DNA of 64,000 nucleotides from Schistocerca nitens (taxonomy: Eukaryota; Arthropoda; Insecta; Orthoptera; Acrididae), in NCBI RefSeq assembly GCF_023898315.1, contig NC_064622.1:355365234-355429233 (forward strand), written 5' to 3'. The notes under the pieces are model-generated. The model was not told the DNA's origin, ran no database searches, and worked only from the letters and a program-made list of their open reading frames with translations. Position numbers and translations under genes: made by a program. Below, piece by piece: positions 42,061 to 52,628 of the stretch; positions within the stretch are counted from its first letter, which is position 1, and every line of letters starts with the position of its first letter.

Positions 42061-42640
42061 TCATGAGGAAACCCCCATGATTGCCAGTGTCTCCGATGGC
42101 ATGCTCCTTCTAACTGGGGCCCCCTTCACAAGGTGATCGTTCACACCTCAGGTCACACCTCCCGAACAGCTGACAGAGGGACCAATCGGCATCTCGGGAA
42201 GGTTACAGTTCAGGCAGTCACCCCTCCCTGGGCCTGGCCTGTACCAAGGGGTACGTGCGAACCCTACCTGTCGACCGTGGACTGGGAATTATGCTTTACC
42301 CAACCACCTTTCACGCATCAGACACATGGGCCAGCCTTCAGGAGCGCACAGGGAGGAAGAAGAAAAAAGAGGATCCTCAAATGCTGGAGGGACAAGAGGA
42401 GAAGGGAAACAAAGAAAGGGAAGGGGAGCCAAAAAGAAAGTTGAGATTGTTCGCAGGTCAACGACAGACTGCAGAACATTGCCCCACAAATGTTCCCTAA
42501 GCGAGGGGAGAAAGAATAGCAAGAGGGTAGACATACAGCACAGAAGGGAAAAAGTGCTGCAAAGGCTGGGGCCCCGTGGGAGCCAAGCACGAACCCGCCA
42601 AGAGTTGCAGTATGTGTTGGATCGGATCTCATCGCAGCCT

Positions 42641-43004
42641 TTTTCTTATAGCATTTTAAATGTTTCATGCTTTATTTACTTTTGTTATTTAAATTTGCTT
42701 TTTTTACTTTTTCAATGTTCTCTTCTGTAAACAACTAATTATGGTCTGTGAATTTGATGTCTAAAAATAAGGATGTCTAAAAATAATTTTCCTTAGAAGG
42801 TGAGGGTGATATTCATGTGACCTCCGGTACAAATACAAATAATCTTCCTTCGAGGGTGATACTCATCTGACCTCCAATAAAAATACAAACAACATAGTAG
42901 CAAGTAGATTTGTATTTTGAAATTAATATTGTTGGTCTAATAACTATGTAGGCCTTTTATAGAAAAATGAAATAAAATAAAATGAAGAGTAGGCTACGTA
43001 TAGT
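42641..43004. repeat. AT-rich interval with short tandem duplications
   Basis: GATGTCTAAAAATAA occurs twice in a row (about 42757-42788). A block of about 47 bp starting GAGGGTGAT recurs once (about 42799-42895). Otherwise no gene. Confidence 0.6.
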
Positions 43005-43985
43005 TTCAGTGTTTTGTCCACATGCCATGGCATCAAGAACAGCTTGGATCCTTCGAGGCATAGAATTGACAAGTGTGTGGAAAAAGTCCTCATCCATGAA
43101 GAATGAACCAAATCCCAAAGGTCATTCACAGTTCCCGGAGGAAGGTGTGGCCAACGGTTCCGCTATATCTTCTTAAGCTGAGCCCAAACGTGCTTAATGG
43201 GATTGAGATCAGGTGACTTTAGAGGCCACGGAAGGCACTGAATAATAGTTTCCCTCCATTGAAACCAGCTCTGAATCCTAATGCTAGTGTGTGATGGACG
43301 ATTATCACATCGATAAATTAGACATCCTTCAGGGTACCAAAGTCGAGCTCCAGGGATGATAACATTTTCATGTTCATAGCATGGTGAACTGAACTTGCCT
43401 TGGATACATTCTAACGTTCCTGCACCTATGTAAGACATCCAGCCCCAATATTTCACACTTATGCATCTGCTTCCAGCACGTGTGGCTGAGAAGAGAGTGT
43501 TATATCGTTGTCCATCTGTGCAGGGAAAAACAGCAGGACCTCTGCTCGTAGACTCAACCGTACACCTGTCGGTGAAAATGACTTACCTCCAATTAAAATC
43601 TTCCCAAGAACTCACAATTGCTAGTCTATACACGGCTTGTTTGTCACACAACTGTTCTTTGACAAGAGCACGATGGGACCTGATTCCAAGGTCCTTCTGA
43701 CAGCAGTTCTCAACAAGCCTGGTAAATGTAAAACTTTCTTTAATTCCCGGAAGATTGACAAAGGAGCATTCTGGGTAGCCCTGACCAATTCTTCATCTTT
43801 TATTCATGCAGAGACTCGTGGTCTTCCAGGTATTGGACATATCGCTACCTCACCATTATCTCCAAATCATCCAGTCCATCTAGTTGCTGTAGAAGCATCA
43901 ACACCAAATGCACCAACGCCGTTTTCAAAGAGGGCAATTATTCTCTCGTGAACAATCACATCAGCCATTCTGAACCAGACCTATG
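43005..43985 (-). pseudogene. Tc1-like transposase fossil
   Basis: The minus-strand frame 43163-43456 contains GWMSYIGAGTL, LIYRCDNRPSHTS (second catalytic Asp) and WPLKSPDLNPIKHVWAQLKK. In the last block the expected catalytic Glu is Lys (NPIKHVW). Upstream parts of the enzyme are readable in pieces to about 43970. TIRs were not identified. Confidence 0.75.
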
Positions 43986-44009
43986 ATGTATGCCAATCAA
44001 TTAATACAT

Positions 44010-44640
44010 TTCTCTTAGCTGAAAACTACAGAGATACCAGATGGCGGTCGAAGTAACTACAAATAAATACATCCATTTTCAATATTTTTACTATGACCAT
44101 TTGTCTCTTTCTTTAAAGATAAGACTATTATAAAATTGATCTTCTGAAAGAATGTGGAACCTAGAAAAGCCTAAAACTGCACAATTTGTTGCGAATTAAG
44201 ATTTTAAATATTACCTGCATGGGTCTAAAGAAAAAAATGACAATTGACTCCAGTTATATTCGAACGCTCGTCCTTTACGTTCGTAAACCGTCAGTTTATC
44301 CATTCAGCCATTTAAACAGATGTCAAACATCGTCGCAGTAATGCTGCCGATGTGGAGTTTTCACATTTAAACCATTTCCACATGCTCGAGTAACGATTTT
44401 CAAAAGCAATGATACAATAACTTAAACTGCAATCAATCTCGACATATACTGTATTCTAATTATTATATTGCTTCCATTTGACGATGTAAACACCAAGCTG
44501 AAGCTCCTCAGACATTTGTGTACAATTGCACTCCTGACCTTGGGCATGCACAGAGCTCTATCCTTGGACTCTGAATTATTTGGGCCGGGAAATCTTTTTT
44601 GCCTCTCATTGTACATATCGCTATCTCACGACTTTTGTCA
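44010..44640 (-). repeat. Right arm of the long inverted repeat
   Basis: Inverse homolog of 36044-36650. Here the tRNA-like part is fuller: on the minus strand TGGCTGAATGGATAAACTGA (A-box-like), a TTTACGAAC anticodon-loop-like stretch, then GGACGAGCGTTCGAATA (B-box-like). The outer end (about 44620-44655) continues into a Tc1-type TIR, ATAGCGATATGTACAATGAG on the minus strand. Confidence 0.68.
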
Positions 44641-44655
44641 TCACAATGTATACAA

Positions 44656-45479
44656 ATAACCTTATGTTTCTACCGTTATCGGTATGCATGCGGCAGCTTC
44701 CGCTACCTAATATATTCCAAAACGCTACACATAAAAACAGTATTTTTCCAGGGCTCACACCTCAGATTCTATTGCTGATAGAGGGGTAGAGTTAAGTGTT
44801 TTGGAAAGCCCCTGGGCTATCGACCATTTGTATAACCAACAGAAGGCTCGTCCTAGTGTCGCTGTCCTGCAGTACAGGGTAAAATTATGAAAATTACATA
44901 CTTCCTCACGATTAGGCAAATGGAGCAAATCAGTTGGTTCTTTTTTGCTTTTGATGTGGTCTACAGTTAGCCTTAAGGGGCTTATGAAGGCTCCTTAGAA
45001 AACCTCAAATACATTTATTTTGCCATTTTTCGTACAAATGCCGAGCCGCGGATTCCAAGATGACTATGCACAAAAAATGGCTGAAATTTTTACGATATAT
45101 TCTTGAGATCTCAATCTCGGACAACCTCGATAATTTTCTCCATATTATTATTCATTTCCGAGGTACAGAGGTTAAAGGTTACCTTACATGTACACTTAAA
45201 TCTGCACGTAAAATCCGTTATGTGTCGAAATCTAGATAACCGCGGCCAATTGCTCTATTTTAACATTATATTACATTGATGGACACCAAGAAGTTGTGCG
45301 ACGTAAACGAGAGTTGGTAGGTATGTTTCTGCATCTGAAAGATAGTGTCTATTCAAATTTAATGCTATTCGCATAAGAGAATGAACATGGTGAGTTGATG
45401 TTAGTCAACAATACCTTTAAGGCGACAAAGACGCCTATATCAATGAGACTACAGCAGTGTTAGAAAAGGGGAAGCACAC
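44656..45479. other. Unassigned interval
   Basis: No recognised gene or repeat. Confidence 0.4.
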
Positions 45480-45960
45480 AGTGGCAGTGGGACATAAGTA
45501 GTCAGTGAGAGAGCAGCGCTAGGAGAAGAGTGACGGAGACAGTGCCAGTGGGACAGGATTAAGGAGAAGAAGACAGTGGAAGTGGGTAAGAGTCAATGAT
45601 AATGAGAGACAGAGTCTATGACAATGGCAACGACGAAGAGAGATATAATGAAAGTGAGAAAAGACAGCAGCTGTGTGAAGGAATGAATGAGATAGTACTC
45701 GTAGCAGTAAGAAACAGCACAAAGGAGACAGTGACAGTGAGAGGAGACAGTAATAGTAGAAGTACGACAGAATGAAGGAGACTGTGACTGTGAGACAGTA
45801 ACAGAGAGATAGTAACAATGGTCTGGGGTGAATGAGTGAGTGAGAATGAGCAAGTGGGAGTGGATGGGTACGATCGACTTATAGCGATAGACTAGAGGAT
45901 GTGAGCGAGTAACAGCAGAGTTTGTGGGAGCGACAGGTGAGCTATAGGTTAAAATGAGCG
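45480..45960. repeat. Purine-rich low-complexity tract
   Basis: About 480 bp in which G and A dominate the plus strand, built from variants of GACAGTGA and GAGAGACAGT. It reads as serine/leucine/histidine-rich spurious frames on the minus strand. Probably a decayed microsatellite. Confidence 0.75.
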
Positions 45961-46103
45961 CGAATATACTCGCATAGCACAATTTTTGAGAAAATTTTTA
46001 AAATTTCTGAAGTAGGTAAGAGTGATGTTTTTAGTCAGAGTCATTTAAAAGGAGCATATTCGCCTTTTCGTGCTTGGATAGGGCTATTTTTCCGCTGATA
46101 AGG

Positions 46104-46253
46104 TTCAAATGGTTCTGAGCACTATGGGACTTAACATCTGTGGTCATCAGTCCCCTAGAACTTAGAACTACTTAAACCTAACTAACCTAAGGACATCACA
46201 CACATCCATGCCCGAGGCAGGATTCGAACCTGCGACCGTAGCAGTCGCGCGGT
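46104..46253 (-). repeat. tRNA-derived SINE, head type a (head truncated)
   Basis: TSD CGCTGATAAGG at 46093-46103 and 46254-46264. Body and tail are intact, and the head stops soon after the B box. Confidence 0.93.
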
Positions 46254-46264
46254 CGCTGATAAGG

Positions 46265-46776
46265 AAAAAAGCATTTAGCAAAGCATTTAGCAACTGTTAG
46301 AAATGTAAAAAAGAAGTCCTACACTTTGCCCTTCTTAGCAGAAGGCTTGGATGTAGGCTATACTTTTTAAGGCTTTTAACAATGAAGCAAGTGTACTGTA
46401 TGGATAAAAGTCCATTGACTGTCTATATTTCAGTTTTAAGGTTTTATTTCCGACATGTATTGGAAATGAAATCTAAGTCTAATCTGTATTTATTTCGGTT
46501 TTCAGTTTCATTTCCGATTAAGTAGCGGCAATGAAACCTAAAAATCTAAATACAAAAAGTCGAAGGACTTTTATTCATAACATGTATATCTTCTACTCTC
46601 TTTTTGTGTCGCATGACACCATTATGAATTTGTTAGCAAATGAAATAAATACTTCATGTCTTGCATGTCTATTGCTATTCTCCTTGTATGACGTGTCCCA
46701 CAAACATCTGCAGTCTTTCAATTTTTCCAGAAACTGTAATTAAAGTTTTCTACACCTCACACTCTGTCATGTATAT
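46265..46776. other. Unassigned AT-rich interval
   Basis: AGCATTTAGCA is duplicated at 46271-46292. Otherwise nothing recognised. Confidence 0.4.
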
Positions 46777-47832
46777 TACACTGAAGAGGAAAAGAAATGG
46801 GTACACCTGCATTGATATTTCGAGTGGGGCCCCCGCGAGCACACAAGAGCCACAACATGACGTGGCATGGACTCGACTAATGTCTAAAGTAGTGCTGGAG
46901 GGAATTGACATCGTGAATCCTGCAGGACTGTCCATATATCCGTAAGAGTGCGAAGGGGTGGAGATCTCTTCTGAACAGCAAGCTGCATGGCATCGCCGAG
47001 ATGATAAATAATGTTCATGTCTGGGGGGTTTGGTGGCCAGTGGAAGTGTTTAAACTCAGAAGAGTGTTCCTGGAACCACTCTGCAGCAATTCTGGACGTA
47101 CGGGGTGTCGCATTGTCCTGCTGGAATTGTTGAAGTCTGTTGGAATGCACAAGGGACTTGAATGGATGCAGTTGATCAGACAGGATGCTTAAGTACGTGT
47201 CACCTGTCAGAGTCATATCTTGACGTATCAGGGGTCCCATATCATTCCAAGTGCACACGCCCCACACCATTATACAGCCTTCACCGACTAGAGTGGTCCC
47301 CTGCTGACATGCAGGGTCCACGGATTCATGAAGTTGTCTCGATACCCGTACATATCCATCCGCTTGATACAATTTGAAATGAGACTCGTCTGACCAGGCA
47401 ACAGGTTTCCAGTCATCAACAGTCCAATGTTGGTTTTGACAGGCCCAGGTGAGGCACAAATCTTTGTGTCGTGCAGTCATCAAGAGTACACGTGTGGGCC
47501 TTAGGCTCTGAAAGCCCTTATCGATGTTTCATTGAATGGTTCGCATGCTAACACGTGTTGATGGCCCAGTATAGTTCAGTTGTCATTAGTCCTGTTTTTG
47601 CAGGATCTCTTTCCGGCCGTAGCTACCTCGGAGATGCTGTGTCCAATCGCTCGTGCGCCGACTATAACACCACATTCAAACTCACTTAAATCTTGATAAC
47701 CTGCCATTGTAGCTACAGTAACTGGCCCAAAAACTGCGCCAGACGCTTGTCTTATATAGCATTGCTAACGGCAGCGCTGGCTGTTTACATATCTATGCAT
47801 GCCTATACCAGTTTCTTTGGCAATTCAGTGTA
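46777..47832 (-). mobile_element. Tc1-like DNA transposon (family T1), copy 2
   Basis: Flanked by TA at 46777-46778 and 47831-47832, with TIRs CACTGAAGAGGAAAAGAAAT and the complement ...TTTCTTTGGCAATTCAGTG. Length 1.05 kb without nested insertions. It serves as the reference for the split copy at 53-3200. Confidence 0.9.
46884..47483 (-). pseudogene. Tc1-like transposase, C-terminal 199 codons (family T1)
   Basis: The open frame covers the catalytic half: VAWSDESHFKLYQADGYVRV (first Asp), LQQFQQDNATPRTSR (second Asp) and WPPNPPDMNIIYHLGDA. The final Glu expected in NIIEHLWD is Tyr (IIYHLGD), so the DDE triad is incomplete. The N-terminal DNA-binding part is not open. It can be considered dead despite the long frame. 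Confidence 0.82.
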
Positions 47833-48733
47833 GGACAGCATTGAATCCCAGACTCACTGACAGAAGGTGAGCTTCAGTCAGACCACTGGCATGACAGCGG
47901 TACACATGGCACAGTTTGTCGGCTGAAGTGGGGGGGAGGGGGGGGGGGATGGTTCGGCTGCCACTTAGTCGTACCCAATCGACTGCTCGACAAGAATAGC
48001 TGCTTGGTCTGTTTGGAAAAGCGCCTAGACACGCCTGGTTTGTCTGTCGGTCGGTTGGTGCGTTTGTAGTGCCCTTTATACCTAAGTCATACATGCATTT
48101 GATGTTCGCAGCATGCATAGTTTGCCTTACCTACTCCATAGGTATTCCTTTGCTGACTATAGAGTAGGAATAACTTTGAAGTAAGCACAGCAACGAGCAA
48201 CTAAAATCGACCAGTTAAATATTGCGCGAGTGTAAACATAGGCTACACCACATGTCAATCTGTTCCAACCTTTATCTGACATTCAAATTCGTTGGCTTTG
48301 CCGTCTCACAACCAGATTATCACCTTTCAACCTAACCAAGACGTTGGCTATCCTACCTATCAGGAAAGGAAAAAAAACATAATGTAATTAGGTGATTTTC
48401 TTTCAAGAAAATGATTTAAAAATCAGTATTACGAAATACGCCGTACCTCCAGATCCAGCCCCCACCCTACAAGCTGTAAGTCTGTCACCACAAACAACTT
48501 GACCTATTTCAGCCATTTTAGTGATTCATTCAAGAAAGCATGCTGCACATCTCACCAACAGAAACAGAGACGTGTTTCGTGATAAATGCTGTTTGCTTAC
48601 ATGTAGAGCTACGACTGAAACTTAAATATTGCGCTTTTTAAATCAGTTTTTACACATTTTTATTAGTAACAACAGCAACAATTATTGCTATTACAGATGG
48701 ATATTCAAGCATATCAAAGCAGGAAAAGTTGCT
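47833..48733. other. Unassigned interval with a G run
   Basis: G7-A-G11 at about 47930-47948. A 97-codon minus-strand frame (47825-48118) has no recognisable domain and overlaps the Tc1 end. No gene is called. Confidence 0.35.
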
Positions 48734-48746
48734 TTTCATAGTAAGT

Positions 48747-48962
48747 TCAAATTGTTCAAATGGCTCTGAGCACTATGGGACTCAACTGCTGTGGTCATAA
48801 GTCCCCTAGAACTTAGAACTACTTAAACCTAACTAACCTAAGGACAGCACACAACACCCAGCCATCACGAGGCAGAGAAAATCCCTGACCCCGCCGGGAA
48901 TCGAACCCGGGAACCCGGGCGTGGGAAGCGAGAACGCTACCGCACGACCACGAGATGCGGGC
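48747..48962 (-). repeat. tRNA-Gly-headed SINE, head type c
   Basis: TSD TTTCATAGTAAGT (13 bp) at 48734-48746 and 48963-48975. Nearly identical to the copy at 16031-16243, including the CTTCCCACG anticodon-arm-like stretch on the minus strand. Confidence 0.94.
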
Positions 48963-49464
48963 TTTCATAGTAAGTGCCACAAAGGTCTACTGTCAGTCAT
49001 CATAATAGCAAGAGGCGCTTTTTGATTAATATTAAGACACATTATAATAGAGAGTTAACACAGCAATTATACTTTATGTGACTGCATGGCCACGAGACAA
49101 GTGCTAGATAAATTAAGCACAGCTGGGGTGTACTGCCAGTTTAATCTGTCGGATGTCTACAGTAGAAGTTACCAAACTTTTTTCACAGAAGGGTCGTAAT
49201 AACTGACAAAATGACTAGTGTGGGCCGCATCTACATTCTGTGCAATACTTGTTAGCCAGAACGAAAACTGGCAAAAAAGACGAAAACCTAAGTTTAGCAT
49301 TCCGTGTTAACCATGGGGAGTGACATGCAATGCATAAAAACACGGGCAACCAACATATTTATTTACTAAAAAAGTTATCAAAGAAGGCAATGTTACCAAA
49401 TAGAAAATTACACCAAGCCTGGTGTGCACATATTTGAATCTCACAAACTAAACAATAAAAAACG

Positions 49465-50880
49465 TTAGTAAGATTTGTAAAACTGTAGTCTGGCTTTCAA
49501 GTTACCTTCAATATTTGGTTTGGCATTGCTACATCCAATTAAGAAAATTGCTTTTAAATGTTCATCAGTCAATCTTGTTCGATATGCTGATTTCACATAA
49601 TTAACTTTTGAAAATGTTTGCTCACTGGCATATGTTGTCCAAAACACTGATGTCATACCAGCGACAAATTTCTTCAGTATCGGAAACTCAACATCAGGTA
49701 AGCAGCGGTAAAAATCGACAAATTTTCCTTCTCTGTACTTCCCTTTCTGCAAATCATTTGCTTGCAAATCAATGAGCTTCACTTGTACTTGAACTGAAAC
49801 ATCATTAACTTTACAATCAAACTAATGCTGGAACAGAACAATGTCAGTTGATTCTGTCAAGATCTGAAAATCTCTCTGCTTTCAAGGCTTGAATATTTTA
49901 TTTCGGAAAATCAAGGTCGACGTCTTCAGAGATTATAGCACAAAACTTTGAGACTCTGAAAATGAAAAGTTTTCTCCCTCCAGCTGTGCTACAAACAATA
50001 ACACTTGCAGGAATCCTTTGAAGATTCTGTGGAAATCAAAGACGAGGTTGTCCTTCTGCTGAAGTTTCAAGTTCAGTTCATTGATATCAGATGTGATTTC
50101 GATCAAGAATGACAATTTTGACAACCAGGGAGAATCTGACAGCTGAGGATCAGCTCTATCCTTTTCAGTGACAGAAAATCTATTTCGTTTCGGAGCTTGT
50201 AAAAATGTAACAGGACTTAACCGCAGCTGAGCCACCTCACTGCTATGTGAAAGATCAACTCACAAAATTCAGAATAAATTACTTCAAGAAGAGTCCGGAA
50301 GTGATGGTGATTGTGGTCATGTTCACAGCAGAAATGAGTGTATCAGTACACAACAAATATATGTCTTCCCAAAGGTCCTTGTTGATGTATGATGCAGTAT
50401 ATGACAGAGTGTCCAGAATTCGTAAGTCTTCCAAATGAGTACTGATCCATCCCATCACAGTCATGTTTTTTCCTTCATCAATTTTAACACCTCAAAACTG
50501 ACTCCACACATAGTTTTGCCCTTCAGTGCAAAATGACTTTCCAGTTGTTGTTAGATGCATGCTGCAAATGAATATTAACACTTCAATTATCTGAAAGTCT
50601 AAATTGATACCACAAATTGACAGGATAAGTTGTGACGTACTTCAGGAATTAGTAGATTCATCCAAAGCCAGAGAATACCACATGAAGTTCTAAGCTTTCT
50701 CACGTACCTGTAGCATTAGTCTCTCTCCAATTTCTTCTGTTTTCTGCACAACTGAGCTTTCCGAAAGGCTGATACTTCCAAACAAATCTGCTTTCTTAGG
50801 ACACAAGCCATTTGCTGCTTCCATCATACATTCTTCACTGAAGTCTGCCATTAGTAAACGGTTTCCTTCGTTTCGTCATA
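49465..50880 (-). pseudogene. hAT-superfamily transposase pseudogene (GTF2IRD2/ZBED-like)
   Basis: On the minus strand, a piece from about 50850 reads DFSEECMMEAANGLCPKKAD, then SLALDESTNS (first catalytic Asp region) with an internal stop. The frame 49933-50235 has WLSKLSFLIEITSDINELNL, a typical central motif. The frame 49465-49782 carries the hAT dimerisation end: SEQTFSKVNYVKSAYRTRLT, then DEHLKAI. The order fits transposases related to the vertebrate GTF2IRD2 and ZBED domesticated proteins. Several stops and frame changes make it non-functional. Confidence 0.75.
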
Positions 50881-50989
50881 GTGTGGACTATTTTGTGACT
50901 TTTAAGAGTGACATATTCATTTACAAGCAAATTTTCTCGTAAAGAGTTTGCTTTGGGTTTCTAAGTTACGTTTCATTGACTCATACTTC

Positions 50990-52270
50990 TCAGAGCGTCA
51001 CTTTTCAAAAAATTTTGAATATATTGATTACGGTGGTCCTTCGTTTCCCGAATTTCGTGTTTCTTCACGCAGCCGCCCCCCCCCCCCCAGTTTTTTCCCT
51101 TTTGTTTTAAGAAAAATTTTAAGATGTATTTTGTTGAAACTGAAGACGAGGAACCCTTGCCACAGTGGCCGAGAAGTTACGTCTTATCACTACGTTTTGT
51201 TTATTACTGCTTATGCGTGTGCTTGACTGCTGTCATACTCCACAATGAAATTTTCACTCTGCAGCTGAGTGTGCGCTGATATGAAACTTCCTGGTAGATT
51301 AAACGGCGCGCCCAACTGAAACTCGAACTCGGGACATTTGCCTTTTGCGGACAAATGCTCTAGCGTCTGAGCTACCCAAGCACGACTCAAGACCCGTCCT
51401 CACAGCTCTACTTCCGCCAGTACCTCTTCTCCTATCCGATAAACTTCACAGAAGCTCCCCTGCGAAACTTGTAAAATTAGCACTCCTGGAGGAAAAAAAA
51501 AAAAAAAAAAAAAAGAGGGAGAGAAGGGATATTGGGAAAACATGGCTTAGCCACAGCCTGGAAGATGTTTCTGGAATGGAATTTTCACCCTGCAGCAGAG
51601 TGTGCTTTGATATGAATCTTCCTGGCAGATTAAAACTGTCTGACAAACTGAGACTCGAACTCGGGACCTCTGACCTTCACATAAAGGTGCTCTACCAACT
51701 TAACTGCCTAAGCACGGCTCACGAACTTCACAGCTGCTCTCCTGCGAAACTTGAGGGGCTAGCACTCATGGAAGAGAGGATCTCGAGGGGACATGGCTTA
51801 GCCACAGCCTAGGGGATGTTTCCAGAATGAACTTTACACTCTGCAGCGGAGTGAAGAATTCACTTCGATCAAGAGTTTGGACATACAGAAGTTAAGCATA
51901 GATTTAGGTATATTTAATAAGCTGCCTTTTCCTTGGGATTCAAACACTTGCTACCTTAGAGCCAAAGAGGCTACGAAAAATCTCACGGTGACACATGACA
52001 CAAAAGGTGAAGTTAATGTAATTTTCAATGGACCATTCAACCGATAACAGTCAAGCACACGCATAAGCAGTACTAAACAGCATTTAGTGACATAACGAAA
52101 CTCCTCGGCCACTGCGGCATGGGTTCCCATATTCAGTTTCAACAAATTAGGTCTTAAAATTCTTCTTAAAAGAAATGAAAAAACTCGCTGTGTGCATGAC
52201 GAAACGAAATTCGGAAAAATAAGGGCCACTCCCCATTCCTTATTGAAAATGCGGCCGAAGTAGTCGCCAT
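50990..52270. repeat. Inverted repeat arms (50990-51235 and 51990-52270) around tRNA-like repeats
   Basis: The left arm and the reverse complement of the right arm share CCGAATTTCGT, TTTGTTGAAACTGAA, CAGTGGCCGAG and CTTATGCGTGTGCTTGACTG. Arms are about 240 bp with moderate divergence. The spacer holds the dimer at 51240-51860. The left arm contains a C13 run at 51076-51088. Confidence 0.65.
51240..51860 (-). repeat. Tandem dimer of a tRNA-like (Ala-type) SINE-like repeat
   Basis: Two monomers of about 330 bp each start with CTCTGCAG-GAGTGTGC and share CTTCCTGG(T/C)AGATTAAA, TCGAACTCGGGAC, ATGGCTTAGCCACAGCCT and GATGTTTC. A third partial start is at 51837. On the minus strand each contains a tRNA-like stretch: TAGCTCAGACGCTAGAGCA-like A box and GTCCCGAGTTCGAGT B box. 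An A-rich run at 51491-51514 interrupts monomer 1. Confidence 0.75.
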
Positions 52271-52628
52271 AATGAAGGGTTTAGTGAAGGGATCCGAATA
52301 TAAAAAACGCTTTAAATTATAAACACATGGCGCGAAATAAGCAAACATTACAATAAACAAGAACATCTAGATACAAATTAAAAACTGAACTCAGTTCATT
52401 TAAGGTACACAGCAGCCAGTAGGTCTCCGCACATATGAAGATCTCCTTGTATTCTGAACATAATATTTAAACTATATCACATCATCTCATGTTCAGTACG
52501 TTTTACCAAGCAAATTCAAATACGACGGCAGACCGACTTAACTGAAGTCTAGAGCCGGGTCCAACCAACAACACCTATAGGCCAAGTGGTCCTGATTAGC
52601 ACTGTGGGTTACAATTTAGTGATCTCTG

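Larger units (their letters stand above)
36740..42640 (-). mobile_element. I-type LINE (RNase H-containing), copy 2, nearly full length
   Basis: About 5.8 kb on the minus strand: leader (42060-42640), ORF1 with CCHC knuckles (about 41170-42060), endonuclease (39860-40726), reverse transcriptase (38091-39240), RNase H (36926-37760) and a 3' UTR (36740-36920). Stops and frame changes are scattered throughout, so it is inactive. A truncated SINE (39268-39377) lies just upstream of the RT. Copy 1 at 19270-23840 has the same order without RT. End points are approximate. Confidence 0.82.
49160..52628 (-). mobile_element. hAT-like transposon fossil (limits tentative)
   Basis: The left end CAGTAGAAGTTACCAAAC and the right end, read on the minus strand as CAGAGATCACTAAATTG, are a plausible imperfect hAT TIR pair. 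GTCTA flanks both sides directly, shorter than the usual 8 bp. The interior holds the decayed transposase (49465-50880) and later insertions (51240-51860). Confidence 0.4.

Noticed and set aside
47825-48118. 97-codon minus-strand frame
   Set aside because: Crosses a G-run and the Tc1 end; no recognised domain.
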